Shown piece after piece: positions 24,825 through 33,353 of a stretch of DNA of 64,000 bases. The first letter of the stretch is position 1. Every line of letters begins with the position of its first letter. The position numbers and the translations under genes were made by a program. The notes beneath the pieces are model-generated. The model did not search any database. It saw nothing but the letters and a program-made list of their open reading frames with translations, and was not told where the DNA came from. The DNA comes from Xenophilus arseniciresistens (GTDB lineage Bacteria > Pseudomonadota > Gammaproteobacteria > Burkholderiales > Burkholderiaceae_C). Location: contig NZ_JAQIPB010000001.1 of the NCBI RefSeq assembly GCF_028023875.1, positions 682,001 through 746,000 on the forward strand, written 5' to 3'.

Positions 24825-26276
24825 ATGACCCACGCCGCCCCTGCAGACTTTCTCGCTTCCCTCCAGGCCATCGTCGGCCCCACCCATGTGCTGACCGGCG
24901 GCGACCTCGCGTCGTACGAGCAGGACTGGCGCAAGCGCGCACGCGGCAAGGCGCTGGCCGTGGTGCGGCCGGCCAATACGGCCGAGGTGGCCGCGGTGGT
25001 CAAGGCCTGCGCGGCCGCGGGCGTCACGCTGGTCCCGCAGGGCGGCAACACCAGCATGGCCGTGGGCGCCATTCCCGACAGCAGCGGCCAGCAGGTGGTG
25101 CTGAGCCTGACGCGGCTCAACGCCATCCGCGAGATCGATGGCGCCAACCTGACCATGACCGTGGAAGCAGGCTGTGTGCTGCAGGTGCTGCAGGAGGCCG
25201 CCGACAAGGCCGGCTACCTGTTCCCGCTGAGCCTGGCAGCCGAAGGCAGCTGCACCATCGGCGGCAACCTGGCCACCAATGCCGGCGGCACGCAGGTGGT
25301 GCGCTACGGCAATGCGCGCGAGCTGTGCCTGGGCCTTGAAGTGGTCACGGCCCAGGGCGAGGTGTGGTCGGGCCTTTCAGGGCTGCGCAAGGACAACACG
25401 GGCTACGACCTGCGCGACCTTTTCGTGGGCAGCGAAGGCACGCTGGGCATCATCACGGCCGCCACGGTCAAGCTGTACCCGCGCCCGGCCGTGCAACTGA
25501 CGGCCTGGGCCGCCGTGCCCAGCTTCGATGCGGCGGTGGAGTTGCTGGGCCTGGCGCACCAGCACCTGGGTTCGGGGCTCACGGGCTTCGAGGTCATGGG
25601 CCGCTTCGCGCTGAGCCTGGTCGACAAGCACATGCCGCAACTGCGCGTGCCCTTCATCGACAACCCCGAGGTGCCCTACAGCGTGCTGCTGGAGAACTCC
25701 GACAACGAGTCCGAGGAACACGCACGCTCGCGCTTCGAGGCGCTGCTGGAGACCGCCTTCGAGGCCGGCTGCGTGAGCGATGCCGTGGTGGCCGAGAGCT
25801 TGGCCCAGGCGCATGAGCTGTGGCACATCCGCGAGAGCATCTCGCTGGCGCAGGCCGAGGAAGGGCTGAACATCAAGCACGACATCTCGGTGCCGGTTTC
25901 CCGCATCCCGGCCTTCTGCGCCGAAACCGACGTGCTGCTGCAGCAGCGCCTGCCCGGCGTGCGCCTGGTCAACTTCGGCCACCTGGGCGACGGCAACCTG
26001 CACTACAACGTGCAGGTGCCGGTCGACGGCGACCCCAAGGCCTTCCTGCGCGAGCGCGAGGAGGAAGTGAACACGCTGGTCTACGACCAGGTGGAGAAGT
26101 TCGGCGGCTCCTTCTCGGCCGAGCACGGCATCGGCGAGCTCAAGGTGCACAAGCTCGAGAAGCACAAGTCGCCCGTGGCGCTGGGCATGATGCGCGCCAT
26201 CAAGGGCGCGCTGGACCCGCAGGGCCTCATGAACCCGGGGCGCGTGCTGCGCGCGCAGGCGGCGCAGGGCCACTGA
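24825..26276 (+). CDS. FAD-linked oxidase (GlcD / D-2-hydroxyacid dehydrogenase type)
   Basis: 483 aa. It has the FAD-binding PCMH fold in the N-terminal half (PQGGNTSMAVGAIPDSSG; SCTIGGNLATNAGG; GSEGTLGIITAATVKL). The C-terminal FAD-oxidase domain carries the metal/active-site histidines (NFGHLGDGNLHYNV; SAEHGIGELKVHKL). Members oxidise D-lactate, glycolate, D-2-hydroxyglutarate or similar acids and pass electrons to ETF or quinone. The closest pattern is the single-chain D-2-hydroxyglutarate/D-lactate group. Divergent LysR control is likely. Confidence 0.9.
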   Translation: MTHAAPADFLASLQAIVGPTHVLTGGDLASYEQDWRKRARGKALAVVRPANTAEVAAVVKACAAAGVTLVPQGGNTSMAVGAIPDSSGQQVVLSLTRLNAIREIDGANLTMTVEAGCVLQVLQEAADKAGYLFPLSLAAEGSCTIGGNLATNAGGTQVVRYGNARELCLGLEVVTAQGEVWSGLSGLRKDNTGYDLRDLFVGSEGTLGIITAATVKLYPRPAVQLTAWAAVPSFDAAVELLGLAHQHLGSGLTGFEVMGRFALSLVDKHMPQLRVPFIDNPEVPYSVLLENSDNESEEHARSRFEALLETAFEAGCVSDAVVAESLAQAHELWHIRESISLAQAEEGLNIKHDISVPVSRIPAFCAETDVLLQQRLPGVRLVNFGHLGDGNLHYNVQVPVDGDPKAFLREREEEVNTLVYDQVEKFGGSFSAEHGIGELKVHKLEKHKSPVALGMMRAIKGALDPQGLMNPGRVLRAQAAQGH

Positions 26277-26306
26277 GGCCGCAGGCCGCCGCGCCCCCTG
26301 CCGGGC

Positions 26307-26795
26307 TTACAGCCCGTCCCGATCCGAATCGCCTGGCACCGCCCGTTCGACGCGGTCGCTCAGACGCTGCCAGGCATCGCGCGAGGCGGGCCTGGCACGG
26401 TCCCAGTCCAGCGTCGAGCGGCCGCGCACGCCGCTCCAGTCGCGGCCCAGGTCCGCGTCCAGGTCCTCGAAGCTGCGGCCCTGTCCCTGGTACTTGGCGT
26501 ACGAGTTCACGCCGTGGCTGTAGGCCGGGCCGTAGTCGTCATAGCTGGCGCCGCTGGCATAGGAGCGGCTCGAGAAGTTGTCTCGCCAGTAGGAGTCTTC
26601 CTCGGCCGGATCCACCTTGGCCATGCTCTTGCCGGCCATCGCGCCCATGACCGCGCCTGCCGCCGCACCCACGGCTGCGCCCACGGGGCCCGTCATGCCG
26701 CCCACGGCCGCGCCCGCTGCAGCGCCGCCTGCCACACCGCCGGCCACGCCACCTACGGCGGCGCCCAGGCCGGTTGCCTTCTTGTCGTCAGTCAT
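26307..26795 (-). CDS. Glycine-zipper hypothetical protein
   Basis: 162 aa. Residues about 9-57 are a long Gly/Ala repeat (GAAVGGVAGGVAGGAAAGAAVGG) typical of glycine-zipper segments that pack in membranes. There is no cleavable signal peptide. The C-terminal half is charged, with Tyr/Asp-rich sequence (YWRDNFSSRSYASGASYDDYGPAY). A clear AGGAGA Shine-Dalgarno precedes the start at 26795. Proteins of this type are common and uncharacterised in Comamonadaceae. Confidence 0.75.
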   Translation of the reverse strand: MTDDKKATGLGAAVGGVAGGVAGGAAAGAAVGGMTGPVGAAVGAAAGAVMGAMAGKSMAKVDPAEEDSYWRDNFSSRSYASGASYDDYGPAYSHGVNSYAKYQGQGRSFEDLDADLGRDWSGVRGRSTLDWDRARPASRDAWQRLSDRVERAVPGDSDRDGL

Positions 26796-26960
26796 CGCTA
26801 TCTCCTAGGGTTGGGGTTGAAGTGAACACCTACCGTAGGGAGCGCGCTGTGACCGCCGTGCAGGACGGCCCGCCATCGGGGCGTCAGCGCAGCCGCGAGA
26901 AAAAAGAAACGGAAGCCTTTCGCGCTGCAGCGCCAGCCATGGAGGGCTGAGCGACTCAGT

Positions 26961-27626
26961 TCAGGAACTGGCGCATTCAGGCGCCACCTGGTCCAGCGTC
27001 TGCACGATGCGTTGCACCAGGCGCAGTGAATAGGCGGGGCGTGGGTGTCGGCCGTCGAAGGTGTCGCCGTCGTGGAACTCCACGTTGCCGAAGTCGGCGA
27101 ACCACACGTGATGCTGCTGCGCCAGCCGGCGCGCCATCGCGTGGTAGCCGATCTCCTTGTCGGTCCGCTCGACGTTGCTCAGCCCCGTGATGATCAGACT
27201 GCGCTTTTTGGCCTGCGCATGCTCGATCATCTCGCGCATGCGCTCCTCATACGGCAGCTCGAGGATCTGGTCGTTGTGCCCGTACTGGATCAGCTGCACG
27301 CGCTCGGGCAGTTCGCTGCGCAGAAAGTCGTCGCTGAAGTAGGTGGCGCTGGCGCCGTTGGACGAATGGTCGGTGACCTTCCATCTGGGTCGCAGCCGGC
27401 GCAGCGCATCGGCCGGCGGTTCATCCAGGCGCGACTCGCCCAGGTCGTAGCCGCCATAGAGCACCGAATCGCCCCACAGGGCGACGGAGCACTGGCGCGC
27501 ATCGGCTTGAAAGTAGTTCTTGGCCTTGGCGATCGTGCGGTCGATGGCCGAATCGCCAGACAACTTGCCGCACGCCGTGCAGGCCGCGGCCAGGGCGCAT
27601 GCCAGCGCCCCCCATCCTGATCTCAC
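26961..27626 (-). CDS. SGNH/GDSL-type hydrolase, exported
   Basis: 221 aa. Block I is VALWGDSVLYGG (catalytic Ser), block III is IQYGHNDQ (Gly, Asn) and block V is FDGRHPRPAYS with Asp-x-x-His, so the SGNH residues are present. The N-terminus is a short hydrophobic signal (GALACALAAACTACG) with a possible but imperfect lipobox. The GTG start at 27626 is supported by GGAAGG six nt upstream. Substrate (ester or acyl group) is unknown. Confidence 0.8.
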   Translation of the reverse strand: MRSGWGALACALAAACTACGKLSGDSAIDRTIAKAKNYFQADARQCSVALWGDSVLYGGYDLGESRLDEPPADALRRLRPRWKVTDHSSNGASATYFSDDFLRSELPERVQLIQYGHNDQILELPYEERMREMIEHAQAKKRSLIITGLSNVERTDKEIGYHAMARRLAQQHHVWFADFGNVEFHDGDTFDGRHPRPAYSLRLVQRIVQTLDQVAPECASS

Positions 27627-27750
27627 TGCATTCCTTCCGGAGCGTCGCGCTGCTACTGCTGCGCGCGCCTGTGTTCACAGTGCAGCTTACCCGACGCGCG
27701 CGTGCAGACTTGTGAGCCATCGCAACACAGGTTTGCAGGTGCGCGGCCGT

Positions 27751-29067
27751 TCAGGCCAGCAGCGCGCCCGCATCGAGCAGCGCCGCCCGCAGCCGTGGCA
27801 CCGGCACATTGCGCACGCTGCTGCCCGCGCCCTGCACCACCAGGGCCGCCGCCATGCCCGCAGCCTGTCCCACGGCCATCGAGATGGTCATGACCCGGAT
27901 CGCCGCCAGCGCCTTGTGCGAGGCCGAGATGCCGCGGCCCGCCACCAGCACGTTGTCCAGGCCCACGGGGCACAGGCTGCGGTAGGGGATCTGGTAGGCG
28001 TGGTCTTCGCCCAGCGCCGAATATTCAAGCTCGCCGCCCGCGGCCGGATGGATGTCGATGGGGTAGGCGCCGGCCGCAATCGCGTCGTCGAAGGCCACCG
28101 GCGCCAGCAGCTCTTGCGCCGTGAGCACATGCTCGCCCTGCACACGGCGCGTTTCGCGCACGCCCACCTGCGTGCCGAAGGCCTGCAGCCGGCCGTCGGC
28201 GCAGCCGGGCACGCTGTGGCGCAGGAACTTGGCCGCGCTCCAGGCCTGGCGGCGGCCTTCGATCTCGGCCCGGCCCAGGGCCATGGCGTCGGTGGCGTCG
28301 ATGGCCAGGCGGCTCACGTTGAACCAGCCGTCCTGCGAATAGGGGTCGCGCGCCACATGCAATGCTGCGCGGGCCAGCGCCCCTTCTTCATAGCCGCGCC
28401 GCGCCAGCGCCTGGATGTCGGCAGCCTCCAGCGCATCGAAATCGATGGGGCCGAAGCGGAACATCATGGTGGCGGGCTGCAGCGCTTCATCCGCCTCCAG
28501 TTCGAGGAAGGAGGCGCCGGCCTTGCGCAGCGCGTCCATGTCGCCCGAGCTGTCGATGAGCACGCCCGGCCGGATGGCGACGATGCCGCTCTTGGTCAGC
28601 GCGCGCAGTTGCACGATGCGCCGGCCTTCGCGCTGCACGTCCAGCACGCTGGCATGCAAAAGCGGCAGCACGCCCGCGTCGCTGACCATGTCGTCCAGCA
28701 CCAGCTTGAGCACCTCGGGCGCGTAGGCCACGCGGTCCATGCGGTGGCCGGTGGACATCACGAAGCGCTCATGCGCCGCGGCCGCGCCGTAGATGCGCAG
28801 CCGGTCCACCACCTCCTGCGCCAGGCCCGCGACCACCGTGCGGCCATTGGCCGTCTGCCAGCTGTTGAACTGGGCCACAGCGCCCGCCGTGGCGTTGCCG
28901 CCCAGAAAGCCATAGCGCTCCATCAGCATCACGCGGGCCCCGGCGCGGGCCGCGGCCACGGCGGCCATGGTGCCGGCCACGCCGCCGCCGCACACCAGCA
29001 CGTCGGTGTGGAAGATGGCGTCCGACGATGAAGACGAAGGGAGGGTTGCGGGGGCGAGCGTCATCAT
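27751..29067 (-). CDS. FAD-dependent oxidoreductase (FAD_oxidored family)
   Basis: 438 aa. It has an N-terminal Rossmann segment (TDVLVCGGGVAGTMAAVAAARAG), the MERYGFLGGNATAG block with a flavin-contacting loop, LIDSSGDMDAL, and a C-terminal second FAD contact (VLVAGRGISASHKALAAIRVM). This family (PF12831 type) includes oxidoreductases of unknown substrates. It overlaps the upstream Bug-protein gene by four bases on the same strand, so the two are one operon and probably handle the same small carboxylate. Confidence 0.85.
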   Translation of the reverse strand: MMTLAPATLPSSSSSDAIFHTDVLVCGGGVAGTMAAVAAARAGARVMLMERYGFLGGNATAGAVAQFNSWQTANGRTVVAGLAQEVVDRLRIYGAAAAHERFVMSTGHRMDRVAYAPEVLKLVLDDMVSDAGVLPLLHASVLDVQREGRRIVQLRALTKSGIVAIRPGVLIDSSGDMDALRKAGASFLELEADEALQPATMMFRFGPIDFDALEAADIQALARRGYEEGALARAALHVARDPYSQDGWFNVSRLAIDATDAMALGRAEIEGRRQAWSAAKFLRHSVPGCADGRLQAFGTQVGVRETRRVQGEHVLTAQELLAPVAFDDAIAAGAYPIDIHPAAGGELEYSALGEDHAYQIPYRSLCPVGLDNVLVAGRGISASHKALAAIRVMTISMAVGQAAGMAAALVVQGAGSSVRNVPVPRLRAALLDAGALLA

Positions 29068-30047
29068 CCCGCCTTGATGCCGCGCGCCTTGATCACGCCG
29101 GCATAGCGCGCCGTCTCCTGCTGCAGGAATTCGGTGGTGGCGGCGCGGTCAAGCACGAAGGGCGTGACGTTGAGCAGGGCGAAGCGGGTCCTGGCCGCGT
29201 CGGAGGCCAGGGCCTGGGCCAGCAGGCCCTCCAGCCGCGTCAGGCCCTCTGGCGCGATGCTGCCCTTGGGCGCCAGCAGCGCAGCCCAGCCCTGCACTTC
29301 AAGCGCGGCAAAGCCCAGCGCGCGCACCGTGGGCACGCCGGGCAGCTCCGCCACGTCCTGCGGCGAAGACACGGCCAGCGCGCGCACGCGGCCCGACTTG
29401 ATGTGCGCAGCCACGCTGGGCAGGTTCAGGAAACCGAAGTCCACCAGGCCGCTGATCATCTCGGGCAGCAGCGCGCTTTCGCCCTTGTAGGCCACGGGCG
29501 TGATCTGCGTGCCGGCCTGGCCCGCGAAGATTTCCGAGGCGATGTGGGCCAGGGTGCCATTGCCGCTGTTGCCGGCCGTCATGCCGGGCCTGGCCTTGGC
29601 CAGCGCCAGCAGTTCCTTGAAGGACTTGGCCGGGGAGTTGGCCGGCACCACCAGCACCAGCGGCTGCGCCGACACCATGCCGATGGCGTCGAAGTCACGC
29701 GCCGGGTCTGAAGCCAGTTGCGGGTTGAGCGAAGGGTTGATGACCATGCTGTTGCTGGCCATCAGCAGGGTGTGGCCGTCCCTGGCCTGGGCCGCCGCAG
29801 TCACGCCGATGGCGCTGCCCGCACCGGGCTTGTTCTCGACGATCACGCCCTGCCCCAGTTGCGGCGCGAACAGGTCGGCCAGCAGGCGCGCCGAAGAATC
29901 GGCGCCGCCGCCGGGCGCAAAGGGCACGATGATGCGCACGGCCTTGTTGGGCCACGGGGTGGATGCAAAGCTGCCGCCAGTGGCCAGTGCGGCCGTGCAG
30001 GCCGCCAGGCTGGCCAGCACGCGGCGGCGGGGAAGCGCAGAACTCAT
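29064..30047 (-). CDS. Bug/TctC-family binding protein
   Basis: 327 aa. The signal peptide (RRRVLASLAACTAALATGGSFA) leads into WPNKAVRIIVPFAPGGGADSSAR, VIVENKPGAGSAIG, DGHTLLMAS and LPGVPTVRALG, typical of Bug periplasmic receptors. The gene is first of a two-gene operon with the FAD-dependent oxidoreductase and is divergent from a LysR regulator at 30168. Start 30047 (MSSALPRRRVL) chosen for the signal peptide. No permease is adjacent. Confidence 0.92.
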   Translation of the reverse strand: MSSALPRRRVLASLAACTAALATGGSFASTPWPNKAVRIIVPFAPGGGADSSARLLADLFAPQLGQGVIVENKPGAGSAIGVTAAAQARDGHTLLMASNSMVINPSLNPQLASDPARDFDAIGMVSAQPLVLVVPANSPAKSFKELLALAKARPGMTAGNSGNGTLAHIASEIFAGQAGTQITPVAYKGESALLPEMISGLVDFGFLNLPSVAAHIKSGRVRALAVSSPQDVAELPGVPTVRALGFAALEVQGWAALLAPKGSIAPEGLTRLEGLLAQALASDAARTRFALLNVTPFVLDRAATTEFLQQETARYAGVIKARGIKAG

Positions 30048-30130
30048 TGGTTGTCTCCATCTGTCTGTCTGACGGCTTCGATGGTGCTTCAGGCCGGCCA
30101 TAGCCACAAATACCATGGCATGCCTTGGTC

Positions 30131-30145
30131 ATAACATCAGGTTAT
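30131..30145. promoter_or_regulatory. Candidate LysR operator ATAAC-N5-GTTAT
   Basis: A perfect inverted repeat (ATAAC, ATCAG, GTTAT) with T-N11-A geometry lies between the divergent Bug gene and the LysR gene, 23 nt before the LysR start. It has the classic form of a LysR recognition site. Confidence 0.55.
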
Positions 30146-30167
30146 TCAAACTGCGTGCTTCCTGGCG

Positions 30168-31049
30168 ATGAATCTCCGACAGATCGAGGTGTTCCGGGCG
30201 GTGATGCTCACGGGCTCCGTGACCGATGCCGCGCGCCTGCTGCATGTCTCGCAGCCGGGCATCAGCCGCATGCTCGGCCACATCGAGCTGCAGTTGGGCA
30301 TGCAGTTGTTCGAACGCACGCGCGGCAAGCTGCGCCCCACACCCGAAGCCAGCGCGCTCTATTCGGAAGTGGACCGGGTCTACCAGGGCGTGCAGCGCAT
30401 CGAGCGCCGCGCGCAGGAACTGAAGGAAGGCACGGGCCTGTCGCTGCGCGTGCTGGCCAGCCCCAGCACGGCGCTGGAGGTGGTGCCGCAGGCCATCTCG
30501 GCGCTCACGGCCCGCTTTCCCACCGCGCGCATCTACATGGAAACGCAGCTGGTGCGCGAGATGGTGGCGCAGTTGGTGCGGCACGAGGCCGACATCGCGA
30601 TCTCCACGCTGCCCGTGGAGCATCCGATGCTCAGCTCGCAGGTGGTGGGGCGCTGGTCCTTTGCCTGCGTGTTCAGGCCCGACCATCGGCTGGCGGCGCA
30701 CAGGCACATCAGGCTGCAAGACCTTCGGGATGAGCGCCTGATCGCGTTCAGCTCCGACACGCCGCAGGGGCAGTTGATCGCGCGGCACTGGCAGGACAAG
30801 GGGCTGCAACCGAATGCGCAGATCGAAGTGCGTTCGGGCCAGGTGGCCTGTTCGCTGGCCGCCTGCGGGGCCGGCGTGGCCATCGTCGACGAACTCACGG
30901 CGCGCGCGTGGAACGGCCAGAAGCTGAGCTACCGGCCGCTGCGCGCCGCGCCCACGCACAAGGTCCACATGCTCAGGCCCAGCAACGAGCCGCCCTCGGC
31001 CCTGGCCACGGCCTTCATCGCGCAGGTGCGCCAGGCCTTCGACGCCTGA
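30168..31049 (+). CDS. LysR-family transcriptional regulator
   Basis: 293 aa. The HTH is at the N-terminus (MNLRQIEVFRAVMLTGSVTDAARLLHVS), followed by QPGISRMLGHIELQLGMQLFER and the two-lobed effector domain. It is divergent from the Bug / FAD oxidoreductase operon, which it likely controls through the dyad at 30131-30145. The sequence style (GSVTDAARLLHVSQPGISRML) resembles LysR proteins of opine/amino-acid type such as NocR/OccR, but the effector is unknown. Confidence 0.9.
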   Translation: MNLRQIEVFRAVMLTGSVTDAARLLHVSQPGISRMLGHIELQLGMQLFERTRGKLRPTPEASALYSEVDRVYQGVQRIERRAQELKEGTGLSLRVLASPSTALEVVPQAISALTARFPTARIYMETQLVREMVAQLVRHEADIAISTLPVEHPMLSSQVVGRWSFACVFRPDHRLAAHRHIRLQDLRDERLIAFSSDTPQGQLIARHWQDKGLQPNAQIEVRSGQVACSLAACGAGVAIVDELTARAWNGQKLSYRPLRAAPTHKVHMLRPSNEPPSALATAFIAQVRQAFDA

Positions 31050-31058
31050 GCGCGCCGT

Positions 31059-31337
31059 TCAGCGCGCAGGCGCCGTGGCCTGCTCCAGCCGGGTGAGCCA
31101 CACCATCGCCTGGTCCCGGTCGGCCCCGCACATCTCGGCCGAAGGCTGCAGGCCGCCACAGACGGCCGGGCGCTGCGGCTGGCCGAAGATGCGACAGCGC
31201 AGTTGCTCGTCCAGTTGCACACAGGGCACACCTGCGGGCTTGCCGCCGGGCATGCCGGGAATCGCCGAGCTGATCGAAGGCGCGATGCAGCACGCAGCAC
31301 AGCCGCTGCGGCAGGCAACGAGGGAAGACGAAGACAT
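31059..31337 (-). CDS. YkgJ-family cysteine cluster protein
   Basis: 92 aa. It has the spaced cysteines of the YkgJ/UPF0153 metal-chelating family: CRSGCAACC near the N-terminus, [17 protein letters not shown] and CGA. The family pattern CxxxCxxCC...RPxxCxxF is recognisable. These proteins likely coordinate zinc or iron-sulfur, with unknown role. It is convergent with the LysR gene. Upstream of its start lies the divergent ccdA. Confidence 0.85.
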   Translation of the reverse strand: MSSSSLVACRSGCAACCIAPSISSAIPGMPGGKPAGVPCVQLDEQLRCRIFGQPQRPAVCGGLQPSAEMCGADRDQAMVWLTRLEQATAPAR

Positions 31338-31427
31338 GGGGTCGCGATTGGAGCATGGCCGGGCGCCCGGCGCGCTCAGCAGTCATGCGCATAAAATCTG
31401 CGCATCCTTTCCTCACGAGGATCTCCC

Positions 31428-31697
31428 ATGCTCCGCTTCGACAATGCCCCCAAGAAGGCGACGAACCTGTCGCTGAATTCCAAGGTGCTGGAGATGGCCC
31501 GCGAGATGGGCATGAACCTGTCTCAGACGGTGGACGAGTTGCTCGCCGCCGAAGTCAAGCGCCGCTACTGGGAGCGCTGGGCGGAAGACAACAAGGAGGC
31601 CATCGCCGCCTACAACGAACGCATCGCGCGTGAGGGGCTTCCGCTGGCGAAGTACCGCAGCTTTGGCAGGAGCCTGGGCGACGGCCGCCAGGATTGA
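31428..31697 (+). CDS. ccdA: CcdA-family antitoxin
   Basis: 89 aa. The N-terminal half is a ribbon-helix-helix (KKATNLSLNSKVLEMAREMGMNLSQTVDELL) that would bind DNA and autorepress. The C-terminal half (WERWAEDNKEAIAAYNERIAREGLPLAKYRSF) is the toxin-neutralising segment, with the family sequence ENxxAIxxYNxxIExxGxxLxxyRxF. A good AGGA site precedes the start. It is directly upstream of ccdB and should form a toxin-antitoxin pair. Confidence 0.92.
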   Translation: MLRFDNAPKKATNLSLNSKVLEMAREMGMNLSQTVDELLAAEVKRRYWERWAEDNKEAIAAYNERIAREGLPLAKYRSFGRSLGDGRQD

Positions 31698-31714
31698 TGA
31701 TCCGGGCCGCCACG

Positions 31715-32029
31715 ATGCCGCGCTTTGACGTATATGCCAACCCCGATCCTTCCGATCGCCAGGCGATCCCGTTTTTTCTGGATGTCCAGAACGACTTTCT
31801 TGGCGGCCTGCACACGCGGGTGGTCGTCCCCTTGTATGCACGCACCCATTTCGAAGCGCGTGTGCGCAACCTCAACCCCGAGTTCCAGGCGGCCGGCAAA
31901 TCCGTCGTGATGGACACGGCATCCATCGGCGCGCTGCCTGTCACCGACCTGCGACGCCCCGTAGACAACCTGAAGCGCTTCCAGGACCAGATCCAAGATG
32001 CCCTCGACACCCTCTTTGGCTCCGACTGA
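31715..32029 (+). CDS. ccdB: CcdB-family DNA gyrase toxin
   Basis: 104 aa. It starts [11 protein letters not shown] as CcdB does, with [21 protein letters not shown] and [10 protein letters not shown] in the body. CcdB traps the GyrA-DNA cleavage complex. The C-terminal residues needed for gyrase poisoning in F-plasmid CcdB (Trp-Gly-Ile) are replaced by LFGSD, so potency is uncertain. An ATG at 31697 overlapping the ccdA stop (TGATG) would add six residues and give coupling. The stop is one base before the thyA start. Confidence 0.88.
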   Translation: MPRFDVYANPDPSDRQAIPFFLDVQNDFLGGLHTRVVVPLYARTHFEARVRNLNPEFQAAGKSVVMDTASIGALPVTDLRRPVDNLKRFQDQIQDALDTLFGSD

Positions 32030-32030
32030 A

Positions 32031-32843
32031 ATGACCCCCCATCCGATCCGCCACCAATACGAGGACTTCATGCGCCATGTGGACACGCACGGCGTGTTCA
32101 AGGCCGACCGCACGGGCACGGGCACCAAGAGCGTGTTCGGCCACCAGATGCGCTTTGACCTCAATGAAGGCTTCCCGCTGGTCACGACCAAGAAGGTCCA
32201 TCTGAAGTCCATCATCCATGAGCTGCTGTGGTTCCTGGAAGGCTCGTCCAACAACAACTGGCTGCGCGAGCGCGGCGTGACCATCTGGGACGAATGGGCG
32301 CGCGAAGACGGCGACCTGGGCCCGGTCTATGGCGTTCAGTGGCGCAGTTGGCCCACGCCCGACGGCGGCCACATCGACCAGATCAGCCAGGTGATCGACA
32401 CGCTGAAGAAGAACCCCGACTCGCGCCGCATCATCGTGAGCGCCTGGAACGTGGCCGAGCTGGACAAGATGGCGCTGATGCCCTGCCACGCTTTCTTCCA
32501 GTTCTACGTGGCCGAAGGCCGGCTCAGCTGCCAGCTGTATCAACGCAGCGCAGACATCTTTCTGGGCGTGCCCTTCAACATCGCCAGCTATGCGCTGCTC
32601 ACGCACATGATTGCGCAGCAGTGCGACCTGCAGGTGGGCGACTTCATCTGGACCGGCGGCGACTGCCACATCTACAGCAACCATGCCGAGCAGGTGGCGC
32701 TGCAGCTCTCGCGCGAGCCGCGCCCCTACCCCACGCTGAAGATCAGGCGCCGCCCTGCGTCCATCTTCGAGTACCAGTACGAAGACTTCGAATTCGAGGG
32801 CTACGACCCGCATCCGGCCATCAAGGCGCCCGTGGCGGTGTGA
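32031..32843 (+). CDS. thyA: Thymidylate synthase
   Basis: 270 aa. ThyA converts dUMP and methylene-THF to dTMP and DHF. Catalytic Cys is in [10 protein letters not shown]. Other conserved blocks are [48 protein letters not shown] and GDCHIYSNH. The start at 32031 follows the ccdB stop immediately, and an upstream in-frame ATG at 31998 lies inside ccdB and is less likely. DHFR follows 15 nt downstream to regenerate THF. Confidence 0.97.
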   Translation: MTPHPIRHQYEDFMRHVDTHGVFKADRTGTGTKSVFGHQMRFDLNEGFPLVTTKKVHLKSIIHELLWFLEGSSNNNWLRERGVTIWDEWAREDGDLGPVYGVQWRSWPTPDGGHIDQISQVIDTLKKNPDSRRIIVSAWNVAELDKMALMPCHAFFQFYVAEGRLSCQLYQRSADIFLGVPFNIASYALLTHMIAQQCDLQVGDFIWTGGDCHIYSNHAEQVALQLSREPRPYPTLKIRRRPASIFEYQYEDFEFEGYDPHPAIKAPVAV

Positions 32844-32858
32844 AGGCTTGAAGAAGGC

Positions 32859-33353
32859 ATGAGCCCGCGCATCAACCTGATCTACGCGCGCGCCGCCAAC
32901 GGCGTGATCGGCGCGAACAACACGCTGCCCTGGCACCTGCCGGAAGACCTTGCGCACTTCAAGCGCCAGACGCTGGGCGCGCCCGTGGTCATGGGCCGCA
33001 AGAGCTGGGATTCGCTGCCGCCGCGCTTTCGCCCGCTACCGGGCCGCACCAACATCGTGGTGACGCGCCAGAGTGACTGGAAGGCCGAAGGTGCGCAGCG
33101 CGCGGGCAGCCTGCAGGAAGCTTTTGCGCTGGCCGGCGACGTGAACGAGCTGTGGGTCATCGGCGGCGCCCAGATTTATGCCGAGGCCGAGCCGCTGGCC
33201 CGGCGCGCAATCGTCACCGAAATCGCGCAGGACTTTGAAGGCGACGCTTTCGCCCCCACGCTGGGCCCGGCCTGGCGCGAGACGGCGCGCGAATCGCACA
33301 TCGCCGCCAGCGGCCTGCCCTTTGCCTTTGTAACCTACGAGCATGGAGCGTGA
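32859..33353 (+). CDS. folA: Dihydrofolate reductase
   Basis: 164 aa. Conserved blocks are INLIYARAANGVIG, LPWHLPEDLAHFK, VVMGRKSWDSLP, RTNIVVTR and the C-terminal WVIGGAQIYAEAEPL with the NADPH-binding glycines. It regenerates tetrahydrofolate used by ThyA. The 3' end overlaps the start of the next gene by 11 bp, so thyA-folA and the DUF2183 gene are probably one transcript. Confidence 0.96.
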   Translation: MSPRINLIYARAANGVIGANNTLPWHLPEDLAHFKRQTLGAPVVMGRKSWDSLPPRFRPLPGRTNIVVTRQSDWKAEGAQRAGSLQEAFALAGDVNELWVIGGAQIYAEAEPLARRAIVTEIAQDFEGDAFAPTLGPAWRETARESHIAASGLPFAFVTYEHGA

